Of a stretch of DNA of 64,000 nt, positions 22,993 to 33,389 are shown in pieces; positions within the stretch are counted from its first letter, which is position 1, and each line of letters begins with the position of its first letter. Made by a program: the position numbers and the translations under genes. The notes below the pieces were generated by a model. That model did no database searches. It worked only from the letters and a program-made list of their open reading frames with translations, and was not told the DNA's origin. Origin of the DNA: Auanema rhodensis (Eukaryota; Nematoda; Chromadorea; Rhabditida; Rhabditidae); the NCBI GenBank assembly GCA_964057225.1, contig OZ059897.1:9858001-9922000 (forward strand). The letters run 5' to 3'.

Positions 22993-23349
22993 ATGCGTCC
23001 TTCTGTCGTTAGCATGGGTAAACACTTTGGAAATCTCGGCAAGGTATTTTGTTTTTTATGTATCAGCCTGAAACCTTTTTATAGATGTACGGAGAGTACA
23101 GATTTGCCCTTGCTCCTAATGAGCAGAAAGCCTTCAAGGGATTCTTAGACCAAGCTTTCGTCAAGGTATTTTTGATTAATGTTAATGTTTAGTTTGCTGC
23201 TTTTCTAGACTTTCAAGAGCTACGTTTGGGATCAATGGTATTTCTACCTCCCACAAGCTGTCGGAGCTTACCTCATCTATGACTGGGCTAAGAAGACCAA
23301 CTACAAGGCCGGTCGCAAAAACCCAGCTGACTATGCCAACGATCAATAA
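22993..23349 (+). CDS. UQCRQ: Cytochrome b-c1 complex subunit 8 (complex III)
   Basis: A small one-pass subunit of complex III (QCR8/UQCRQ). Three exons, 22993-23043, 23085-23165 and 23209-23349. The product starts MRPSVVSMGKHFGNLGKMYG, followed by FALAPNEQKAFKGFLDQA, SYVWDQWYFYLPQAVGAYLI (membrane helix) and YDWAKKTNYKAGRKNPADYA. About 90 residues, as expected. The spacing behind NDUFA7 and the TTTAG-rich spacer fit a downstream operon gene that receives a spliced leader. Confidence 0.92.
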
Positions 23350-23595
23350 GTTAGATCTTGTAGAATAGATTGACTGAATGAACTATTAGATCATGTTTGT
23401 ATTTGTTCCGTCCAATTAGACACGTTATCCATAGTGAGTTAGGAAAAATAAGTTTTTATTATATTTCTACCGTCATATTAATTTAGATAAGCGTGTGATG
23501 AGATATTCAAAAAAATTTTTTTTCTGTCATGTTAAAACTATTTATTTCAAAGTTTATTTCATCTTTATTGATAATATCAAAAAAAATTTCGATTT

Positions 23596-25184
23596 TTACA
23601 TGAATAAGTTCCTCCCGTTATATTGAGATAATTCAAGATCAGATCGACTTGCATAAACTGAAGCTCTGTCTACGAAATCAAAGTCATCTAAAGCAGGAGC
23701 GAAGGCGCTAACAGGTTGGCCTGTTTCTAAGGTCTAAGAGATTGAAAATAGTTTAAAAGTTAGTATTAGTTTTACCGTTTTATCCACTTTTCCTAACAAC
23801 CCGAGCCTGGCAAGTGCTTGCAACTGATTCATACCAGCAGTTAGTCCAGAAATTCCTTTATTCATATTTATTGATTGTGCCATCTAAGTAGAACCATTTT
23901 TAATTTTTTTTGCAAAATATGAGAAAGATTAACCTGCAACATTTTCCCTGCTATCTCTTTAGCTTTACCTACATGTCTTCCCATGTAATGTACATGGTCA
24001 ATCATTTCGGCAGCGACGAAGTCGATCGTAATGGTAACCAAAATTACCCCAAATATGATGAATATTACAAGATGAATTATGTTGATTTTGGGCTGTAAAT
24101 TGAATAACTGAAGTCGTATTGAAAATATATCTATACGTACGGTAATATCTCCAAATCCAATAGTAAAAATGGATGTTAACGAGAAATAAATAGCATCCAA
24201 AAATGATAATTCTGCATATAAATGGAAGATCAAGCCACCAAAGATAGGGTAAGAGAATAAGAGTGATAGAAATACGATGGTTGGTATTGTGATAGACTGA
24301 AAGTTATTTGAAAATATTTTTCTTAATTCTAAAGTTTGTGTTATTACATCTTCAAACCATCTAGTTATCAATTGACTTATGAATTTTCCTGTATCAGCCA
24401 TGGTTACAAGAGCTAAAGGTATACCTATCATTCCATAAACAATAACTAATATTCTTCCGGTTGATGTTATTGGCCATATATATCCATATCCTTGAATAAT
24501 GGTCGAATCTTATGAATAATCAACATTAATGCCTACCAACTGGAATGATAGTAGTAGTAGTGAATAACACAGCGTCTGAGAATGTCCACCAATCAGCTTC
24601 CACATTGTGATTTGTATAATGAGATTCGAAAACCTGAAGTATGATAGAATTTCGTTTGTATTCTGACAAATAGCTTTAATTAACAAAGTTCGGACGGAGT
24701 GAGTAAAGTAAACTGGGTAAACCTACATCGGCATGGTAGGACTCTTCAAACATGAGGAACAATGATTTAATATATTCATCCAGAAATTTTTCTACATGTT
24801 TTTCTTCAGCAAAAGTTAAGTTGTTGATTAAGTGCTAAAATAACGAAGTATTAAATACAGAGAAAGGACTTGTGATACCGAAGTCATAATATTATATTTT
24901 CGAGTTGCTTTTTCTCTAATACTCAAAACAACAGGTTTTTCAACCATTTGAAAAACATAAGCTCCACATAGAATATAAGTAATACAAGTAGCTATAAGAC
25001 CTATATGAAGTAGAGCTGTTCGGATGTTCTGAGAGAGCCGATGATTAGAATTAATAAACAGGGTGAGAAAACCTACAATACGTTTGAGACAGCTAATACT
25101 CTCTTGGCATTCATCTTTTGCCATATCTGAAGATGTAGATGGTTTAGGTTGTATTCTGAGAATATAGGATAATCTTCGGATCAT
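23596..25184 (-). CDS. two-pore-domain (TWK-type) potassium channel
   Basis: Four membrane segments and two pores (K2P fold). The start used is 25184 (MIRRLSYILRIQPKPSTSSD); an alternative first exon lies at 25664-25712. TM1 is TALLHIGLIATCITYILCGA. The extracellular cap follows, with N-glycosylation sequon NLT. The first pore reads LFTTTTIIPVGYGYIWP and the second SLTSIFTIGFGDI. TM2 starts RILVIVYGMIGIPLALVTMA, typical of worm TWK channels. After TM4 (IFIIFGVILVTITIDFVAAE) a cytoplasmic tail ends SQYNGRNLFM. In pore 1 the residue before VGYG is Pro where Thr is usual; I believe PVGYG also occurs in some nematode TWK channels. Which twk gene it matches is not clear. Confidence 0.88.
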
Positions 25185-26013
25185 GATTGTAGTATAATAC
25201 GAGTAAGGTGAGATATATTTTAACGACAATAAGTAAAAGTAAGTAAACACGAAAATTTAAAATTCATGAACTTTTCAATTTATATTATAAAAAATCTAGA
25301 TATAAGTGACGCATTGTGAAAAGTAAAAAGTCTAGTGGTTAGTAAAAATAGTATTTCTATAAACGTATTATAAGAGGTCATTGTCAAGTTCTTTTCATAT
25401 GTTTCGGTTTCTCTCTTGATGACAAGCTAATAACTCTGTCTGACACGCGAATAGCTCGTAACCAATCCTATTCTTATTAATTTTTGGAACATTATTTCTC
25501 CCTCGGGTCCCAGATCACAACATCGAAGAATCGACACTTTCTATTCATTTACAAGTGAAAAGAAATAGTTAGAGAAGTAATGTAGTATTTAATTTATTCA
25601 TGTAAGATAAACAAAATTTAACAATATCTATAGTAGCCAAATAAAAACTAAATTTGTATTTACCTGAAGATGTAACCAAGGTCGAATCGAGACTTGGTCG
25701 TTCGTCTACCATTTTGATTTGTACACAATCTGGTTACAATTGGAATATTAGAGCCAGCGGAAGTTATTACATAGGCGTAATAGCTTCCAAAGCATTTCGA
25801 ACAACAATAATGCTTCATTTACTAGATTGAGATATATACTTTCACACACTTTATTCATGAAAATAGGATAAGAATGTTAACAAGTTGAAAAAAAAAGGAA
25901 TTAGATTATACCTCGTGCAAGCATGATATTAATGCTCGTATATATACACCTTTTTACATTTTCATAAAAAATTATACAAATATCCAAATTAGCAAACAAT
26001 TATTACATTTTGT
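25185..26013. other. region between TBC gene and K2P channel
   Basis: 829 bp between two minus-strand genes. It holds a likely alternative first exon of the channel (25664-25712) and otherwise AT-rich DNA with no ORF. It should also carry the promoter of the channel and the 3' UTR of the TBC gene. Confidence 0.5.
25664..25712 (-). other. candidate alternative first coding exon of the K2P channel
   Basis: Reads MVDERPSLDSTLVTSS and ends in a consensus donor (CAG|GTAAAT) in phase 1. An acceptor at about 25127 (ATCTTCAG) inside the first channel exon is phase-compatible and would give ...VTSS|DMAKDEC, replacing the MIRRLSY N-terminus. The intron would be about 537 bp, longer than its neighbours. 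Plausible but unproved. Confidence 0.4.
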
Positions 26014-28547
26014 TTAATCTGCGTATAATGTCATGTCTCCTAACTTCAAATATCGACATATATGATTGGGGAGTTTATCTTGACTTAGAGAGAGTTGGAA
26101 AAATATTGCTTCAGCAGCTGTTAGAACTTCATCTAGATCTAAATGCATCGTTAAATCATTAACATGCTGAAACGTAAATCATTATGAAAAATAATAAAAT
26201 TTTGCTAATGTGAACCTTTAATATTTCCGTGAGACCGAACTTATTGTCGATAATTGTGTCAGTTTCCTTATCCAATATAGCTACACATACGAGTAGAAGG
26301 AAGTTAGGGCAGGGTTGATCAGTCAATATGACTTCCCATAGCTTAGTTGTATCATGAAAACTGAATTCTCTCTTGAACCACACGATAACCCATCGGAAAC
26401 AGAAGTACATATCATCTGATTGATTACTTTCTAAAAGGTTAAAGATAAAATTGACAGTATACAACTCCTATTACCTAAGTAATTAGCTAATCGTGGGTTT
26501 ACAAGCATGACTAGATCTCGAAGTTCGTTCATTTGTTGTTTTGTATAAGTTTGTTCAATTTCAAAATTACGATGCTGAAAAGAAATTAATAAAAATAAAT
26601 AGTTTAAGAAACATACTATTCTCTTCATAAGATTTACAAAACACCAGAAAGCATCAATTTCATCATCCATTATATACAAAATTTGAGAAGCAAAGTCACT
26701 CATTCCTTGCACATAGCCTGAAAATCATGATATACATATTTCCATTAATATTTAGATATAACAAACCGAGATCAAAATCATACATAACATAAGTCATCAA
26801 TAAACTTTGCAACTTGACTAAGTTCTTGTTACCAGGTCCCTGATAAAACTCGAGGGTTCTGTCAGTTCTAGCAACATCTTTTTCTAAACGCGAAGCATAC
26901 AACTTTGAATGCGAGAAAAATCTATCTTACCAATCAAACCTTTCCTCTTACTGAAGCTCCCAAAACGGGACTCCTGATCGTCATTTATTGTCAACCATTG
27001 CGATCTCATTCGTTCATAATCTTTCTGCATTTTGATGCGTTTCTAAGATAAGTTCATATTTAAAATAATAAAGAGAAAAGGAATACTTGTTCAAACGCTG
27101 CATCTGATTCATCCCATGTTCGATATCCTAACAGATACTTCCAGGCAACTTTTCTGATATCCGGATGAAGCCCACCTCGGAAAATATTCATTTTTAAATG
27201 ATGAACCTTTTGAATCTCAATGGAACCATCGGACGATTTAAAACTTGTAAAGAAATCCTGAACAATCAAAAAATAAAACAAAAGATAAGTAAAAATGTGT
27301 ACTTTTGTGACAGCTTCGACTCGGTATATTTCAGGCCTTGGTGGCAGCTCTAACTGTGTTACAACTTCAAACTCCGTGTCTGTGTGAACTCTGAAACGAC
27401 AATTGTTCGAAATGATAAAACGGAAAATAACAACCTCAAATCAGAACCCTCTTCTTCACGATTTCTCAATTCTCTCATTGTTCGAATTTGCTCTTCTTGG
27501 CTAATTTCATCAGATTCCAGTAAAGCAGGAATAACTTGGTCTTGCATAAAAGAAGTGATTTTACCGAGACCTGTTAAGGCAGTAGCATAAGGGTTATTAA
27601 TAAATCTCTGAAAATCATAATAATGAAAAAATTAATTGTGAAATAATCAAATTACCGAAAGAATATCATCATTCCCATCCAACATAGTAACACTCTTTGC
27701 TAAAGCTTCTGCTTTTTCATCAACTACTATAAACAAATTAGAATCGTGAGAAGAGCGTCGTAGAGAAACATATCTAAACAACACGTCAGCATAAGTGTTC
27801 TACAAATCACCGTATCCTAATCACAGTATACCTACCTTTCAAGTGTTTCGATGAATGACAGATGAGAAATAGTTCGGAAATACAAAGCCATTGGACTAGA
27901 GCCATCGCTGCAAATGAATCGAATGGATGGGTAGCCCAAACCTTAACAAGTTGAATTAATTTAAATACTTTCAGCAAGTCGGTACCTTTCTTTTTCGGTT
28001 CAAACAATCGATATGAACTTAAGTCATTAACATCAATCGAAAATTTGAGTTTGTTAATAATATCTCTTGACTGTAAATGTTAATAATGAAAAAAATAAAA
28101 ACAAAGGTGTTCCTTACGCTAGTACTTTCATTCGATATACTATGATTAGCAATGTTTTCATCCGAACCTCCCGCCAATACCCAACCTGATGACTCATTCC
28201 CATCTTCGATTGGAATCCATTCAATAAATATACCAACAGGCTTAAAAATTATTCCATATAATTAAGAAATATTCAAAAAAATTACTCTTTCAATTAAACT
28301 GAGAATACCAGGAAGCAACTCTTGTGCGTCTTCGATTGGTTTAACACACACATCGAACACTTGTAGAACAATCTAAATTATTGTGATAAATATATTTGTT
28401 GAAAATGTATAATACATTATCTGGGATAATTGGTTTGCTAAGATTTGAAGTTAAGGAGCCAAGAGCAGCATCCATTTCTTTTCTATTTTGTATTTTTTTA
28501 TGTTGAGCGTATCTATATACGGCGTACGGTATCATAAACTGTAACAT
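26014..28547 (-). CDS. tbc-15: TBC1D15/17-type Rab GTPase-activating protein
   Basis: A Rab GAP with an N-terminal Rab-binding (DUF3548-like) part and a C-terminal TBC domain. The start chosen is 28547 (MLQFMIPYAVYRYAQH); the Met at 28535 is also possible. TBC blocks are MNIFRGGLHPDIRKVAWKYL, LGYRTWDESDAAF, the arginine-finger motif GLIEKDVARTDRTLEFYQG (IxxDxxR), the glutamine-finger motif YVQGMSDFASQILYIMDDEI, and DTTKLWEVILTDQPCPNFLL. Both catalytic fingers are present, so it should be active. TBC1D15-class proteins act on Rab7 at late endosomes and mitochondria; the worm gene is tbc-15. The upstream N-terminal block MALYFRTISHLSFIETLE also fits this class. About ten exons. Confidence 0.87.
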
Positions 28548-28960
28548 TTCAGTTAAATGAAATAAACATATTATGCACATTAAGAAATTATGAAAAAAAG
28601 TTTTAGAAGTCCGGCACATCCAAGTAAAACAAGATATAAATAAGATTGAAACAGGCGAACGCCATGAAGCTGACAAGCGTAACACTGACTAAACACACGA
28701 AATAATTAATGACGTCATTGTCACGAGAACGCCTTGCCGTGCCCCGTGAAACATGTACGCATCCAATACCATCTTTCTTTGCCACACGTCCCATTGCGAC
28801 CTCTTGTATGTACCGTTTGTTCGTTTTTAACGTTATATTTCTACTTTACTATTATGCAATTATGCCAGTGCATTACAAAACTGGATTTTTTTAAAAATTT
28901 GCTTTTATAATGCTTATAAATAAAATATTAAATTAGAAATCTTCTAGGTAACATTTAAGA
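28548..28960. other. bidirectional promoter: TBC gene (-) and FARSB (+)
   Basis: 413 bp between divergent start codons. It holds a perfect CRE palindrome (28710-28717) near the middle and a short GC-richer segment (28715-28800). Short ORFs here have no family features. Confidence 0.55.
28710..28717. promoter_or_regulatory. CRE/ATF palindrome TGACGTCA
   Basis: Full consensus CRE (AATGACGTCATTG, dyad-symmetric over 12 bp) midway between two divergent housekeeping genes. It is a candidate CREB/ATF site, for instance for ATF-4-like control of a tRNA synthetase. Motif evidence only. Confidence 0.4.
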
Positions 28961-31494
28961 ATGCCGACAGTTGGGATCAAAAAAGTTGTTCTTGATAAGC
29001 ATTTCAAGAAAGTGTACAGTAGGCATTTGTAGTTCAATGCTAGTAGTGTAATTTTTTTCAGCTGAGAAGGAATTCGATGAGTTATGCTTTGAATATGGCT
29101 TAGAATTAGACGAAATTGTTAGTTTACATATATATGCATAAATTGTCATATGGTTATTTAGACCTCGGAGAAGGCTGCCCTTGAAAAAGAACGTCAATTA
29201 GGTGAAGGTGAAGCTGCTACTCTTTCTGATCTTGAAGTTTATAAGATTGATATTCCGGCCAATCGTTATGACTTGTTATGTGTTGAGGGGCTATCTCGAG
29301 CGATCAGAGTTTTTAAGAAAGAGTATGTCATAATTTACATAATAAGTTTGATGTAAAGGCTTTAATAGGATCAATCAACCAGAATACAAGGTAATTAAGC
29401 CACAAGGAGCTATGGAAATTATTAAAGTGAAGAAAGAGGTATTTTAATTCTTTGTCCCAATATATGGCAATCAATTTATAGACTGCTGCAGTCAGACCTA
29501 TTGTTGTCGGAGCTGTTTTGCGTAACGTTCAATTTGATGCTGATAACTATGCATCCTTCATTGATCTACAGGTTTTTTCTTTTTGTATGCCCATTAGCTA
29601 TAATCTGGATTATTCAGGATAAGCTTCATCAGAATATCTGTCGCAAACGTACTCTAGTTGCCATCGGAACACATGACCTTGATACTATTCAAGGTTTGAA
29701 ATTGACTGTATAATTTTTAATCTACGTATACTATTAGGCCCTTTTGAATATCGCGCTGAGCTTCCAAAAGACATTAAATTCAAACCATTGAATCAAACTA
29801 AAGAATTCACTGCTGAAGAGTTGATGGTTCATTATGCGGTTTGATTTTTCTACATAGTCTGTGTTCATGTTATGCTTCTAGACGGATAGTCATCTTAAAG
29901 CATATTTGCCAATTATTCAAAACTTTGAAAGATATCCAGTAATTTATGACAGCAATGGAGTTGTTTGTTCATTGCCTCCAATCATTAATGGTACCTATCG
30001 CTAATCTTCGTTTTTTAAGTTCTTATTCAGGTGAGCACTCGAAGATCACTTTAAATACCAAAAATGTATTGATTGAGTGTACTGCAACTGATCTAACTAA
30101 GGTAATTCATTTTTTTGAGAAAAGTCAATTTTGGTTCTGTTATAGGCTAATGTTGTTTTGGATACAATGGTGAGCTTATTCAGTCAGTACTGTGCTCAGC
30201 CTTTCACGTAAGAAATATGCAGTCATAAATTTAGCTATACATTTATTATGTTTAGTGCTGAAGCCGTACAAATAATTTACGAGGAAGACGGACGAGAGGA
30301 AGTTTATCCAGTATGTATAATGTCTAATTTCCTTGATTTATTTTCTCATTTTAGAAACTTTCTTATCGTGATGTCACGGTGAAAACTCCCACAATTAATA
30401 CCAAAATTGGTTTTTCATTGGATGAAACAACCATGGCTGATTTGTTAACCAGAATGTCATTGACAGCAACTGTCGTAGGAAAAGAAACCCTAAAAGTAAA
30501 AATTCCACCAACTCGTCATGATATCCTCCACGAGTGTGATATTGCTGAAGATGTCGGTGTAGCTTACGGCTTTAATAATTTGGTTACCCGACTTCCAGAG
30601 GTATTCTATTTTTTTAATAGTTTTATGAAATTACTTTTTCAGTCCAATACCGTCGCTGAAGCTTTCCCTATTAACAAGTTAGCTGAGCTCTTACGTCATG
30701 AGGTAGCTATGGCAGGCTGGACCGAAGCTCTCAGTTTTGCATTATGCAGCAAGTAAGTAATATGATTCTGTTGCTTAATAAAATCATGTTCTTGTAGGGA
30801 AGATATTTCTATTCGGCTACGTAAACCTGATGCTCTTGACGCCGCCGTTCACATCTCTAACCCAAAAACTCAGGAATTCCAAGTATAATTTACAAGGCTT
30901 TGATTTTGAATATAATTTCATGATTTAGGTTGCCCGCACTTCTTTAATTCCAGGTTTATTGAAAACACTTTCTTCCAACAGAGATATGCCCCTTCCTTTG
31001 AAGCTGTTCGAGTTGCAAGATGTTATTTTGGCAGACGCCAGTACTGGTAGCATTTTCCCTGTAATACATATATTGCTAATATAATATAATAGATGTTGGT
31101 GCCCGAAATGAGAGAAGGTTAGCAGCTGTATATTATAACAAATCTGCTGGTTTTGAAGTTGTTCATGGCTTCCTTGATCGGTGAGCTCTTATTTCCTTTT
31201 CTATGTTAAAAATGTCTCTGTTTCAAGTCTTATGAGACTTCTCGATGTGGAACCTGGAAAGAATGAGAAGGGTTACTATATTGTTGCTGAAGACGGTGAG
31301 TGATAGCAAAGTGTAGACTTGTATGAATTTGCATTAAAGATGCTACATTCTTCCCTGGACGGTGTGCTGCTATTTATGGACCTAATAATGTTAGAATTGG
31401 ACATCTTGGATCGCTTCACCCAGAAGTGATTACAGGCTTTGGACTCACTATGCCATGTTGTGCAATTGAAATCAATATTGAACCCTTTGTTTAA
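28961..31494 (+). CDS. fars-3: Phenylalanyl-tRNA synthetase beta subunit (cytosolic)
   Basis: The beta chain of cytosolic PheRS, which charges tRNA-Phe as an alpha2-beta2 enzyme. Start at 28961: [20 protein letters not shown], then [18 protein letters not shown]. The first donor is the GTAGGC after AAAGTGTACA, chosen because it keeps this family frame. Other blocks are [20 protein letters not shown] (B1/B2 region), [88 protein letters not shown] and [20 protein letters not shown]. The end is [12 protein letters not shown]. It looks full length and intact. It shares a bidirectional promoter with the TBC gene and lies 151 bp before TMCO1. Confidence 0.95.
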
Positions 31495-31645
31495 GCTGTT
31501 TGTTTTTGCAGCTTCTTGTTTTCTGTTTTTTTTAATAAAGTTTTATTTTTTGATTAATTGAAAGAAACAATTGTAAAAACGATTAATATTTAAATCTTAG
31601 CTATACATTTTGTTTTATTAATGTTTATTTACAATTTAGGTTAGG
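31495..31645 (+). other. intercistronic spacer FARSB-TMCO1
   Basis: 151-bp spacer with AATAAAG (near 31541) for 3'-end formation of FARSB, a T-rich stretch, then an acceptor-like TTTAGGTTAGG directly before the TMCO1 ATG. This is the usual make-up of a nematode operon spacer with spliced-leader addition. Confidence 0.5.
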
Positions 31646-32340
31646 ATGTTATCGGACTGTTTGTTGATAATTGGAATAGCTTTTTGTACAGCGTTAGCTG
31701 GAGAAGGGTTAACATATCTGTTAGTTTACAGATCTGAAGAATACAAAAGACTAACGGTTAGTAGACCATTGTTTGATAGTTTACTTTTACTGAAAAGTTG
31801 TAGGCTGAAATGGAACGAAAAACAAAGCGATTAGAGAAAAAAAAGCAAGAAGCTGATGTTTCGGATAAGAATACCAAAAAACGCTTGGAAAGAGATGAAG
31901 AGCGTCTAAAGGTGTAATTCACATAATATACTTTGTAATGATAATTTTTCAGGCTACCAATAGAGATATGTCAATGTTCAAGATGAAGTCAATGTTTGCT
32001 ATTGGTTTAGCTTTTACTGCCCTCTTATCTACTTTCAACTCTATTTTTGATGGACGTGTTGTCGCTAAGCTTCCATTCACTCCTATTTCGTTTATCCAGG
32101 GGCTTTCACATAGAAACTTGGTATATATTTTTTTTCCTTAAAATACTCATCTCTGCTTTTCAGGTGGGAGATGATCTCACTGACTGTTCATTCATTTTCT
32201 TATATATTCTCTGCACTATGACCATCCGTCAAAACCTTCAAAAATTCCTTGGTTTCGCACCATCTAGAGCAATGAATAGACAACAAGCTTCTTCTTGGGG
32301 AGCTGGATCGGCTCAGCCTCAATTTAACTATCTCCGTTAA
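31646..32340 (+). CDS. TMCO1: TMCO1, ER Ca2+ load-activated channel / translocon-associated insertase factor
   Basis: A small ER membrane protein of the Oxa1/TMCO1 superfamily, a calcium-load-activated channel and part of the multipass translocon. Start at 31646: MLSDCLLIIGIAFCTALAGE, then GLTYLLVYRSEEYKRLTAEM, coiled coil (RKTKRLEKKKQEADVSD), MKSMFAIGLAFTALLSTFNS, IFDGRVVAKLPFTPISFIQG, LSHRNLVGDDLTDCSFIFLY and ILCTMTIRQNLQKFLGFAPS. These blocks are nearly the same as in vertebrate TMCO1, so the call is secure. Three transmembrane segments flank the coiled coil. Its place behind FARSB suggests an operon. Confidence 0.96.
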
Positions 32341-32531
32341 ATAACTCCTTAATATTTATGGTTTTTAGTATTATTTCTTAATTATTTTTTTTGACGTTTG
32401 TGATTAGGCTAAAAAATCCTATTACAGGTAAAGTCAAATAAATGTTGGAATTGTTAATTTCTTTTAAAAATATATTGAAAACATTGTGATCAACAACCGA
32501 AAAAAAAATATTCGACAGAAACAACAAAACA

Positions 32532-33389
32532 TCAACCGTGGTAAGCGAAAAAAGCACTTGGATGAATGTGAAAACCATAAAGCCTGAAAGAAAAAAAATC
32601 ATAATAGCTCGAACTGATATGACACTTACCTAGGTGTAAAACGTATTGGCGGCTTTTTTCTTCGTAGGTGGGGATGCACCATAAGGAGCATCTGGGCGAA
32701 GGAAGATCCAAAATATGCTCCGTCTACTGTCCTGTGCCGGGATTGCTTTGGTTGATAAACTTCTTCGCAATTCGGACAGAAAACTTTAACCTGAAAAAGA
32801 AATAAACTAATAAATTAGAAGGTTCTACAGTTTTCGGTTCAATTATAACACACATAAGATCACCGTATCTAATCCTGTCTCGTCGTGTCTTCCAGTAGGG
32901 ATAACTGGAGTATCAAAGCAATATACTCTAGGGCATGTTCCAAAATCTTTGTTCCCCGCCTTCTCCAACATCTTCCGCAAACCACTTAAAATATTCTATG
33001 AACAAGGTAGCTACATTGCATCCTTACTTAGTTGTTAAAATATATCTCGCGTGGATGAGTCCATAAAGCATTTCAGCACTTTTTTCAATATCGTCCGAGC
33101 CCGTACTATCGGAGTCTGAATGCACATGGGAAAGATGGTTTTATGATAACTCAGTCATACCAGAATCGTCATCCATTATTTTTCTCCAAGCAGCTTTAAA
33201 ACAAGGAACTACGTCATTTAAGCCAGTTAAATTGAACTGATCTGCTATGTACTCATCATCAACCTGAATAAAGTAAAGAACGCATTAGCCAATAAATTGA
33301 AAAATACCTACCAATGCAAAAAATTCATTTCCCACCGTTTTACAGAAGAACTCAGCCCATGTCAGACTAGAGCCAGAACTACTAGACAT
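32532..33389 (-). CDS. divergent casein kinase 2 regulatory (beta) subunit
   Basis: Start at 33389 (MSSSSGSSLTWAEFFCKTVG) and stop at 32532. Conserved CK2 beta blocks are GNEFFALVDDEYIADQFNLT, GLNDVVP, AEMLYGLIHARYILT, the zinc-binding CPRVYC..CPNC pairs, SRHRTVDGAYFG and RLYGFHIHPSAFF. CK2 beta dimerises through the zinc finger and steers the CK2 holoenzyme. The acidic loop is present in changed form (DDDSDSDSTGSDDIE). However, many positions that are fixed in animals differ (VFCPNCEEVYQPKQ, FAQMLLMVHPHLRRKKPPIR), and the C-terminus is short (AYHG). The canonical worm protein (KIN-10) is almost the same as human, so this is probably a second, specialised paralogue, as with the testis forms in insects. 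Confidence 0.85.
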
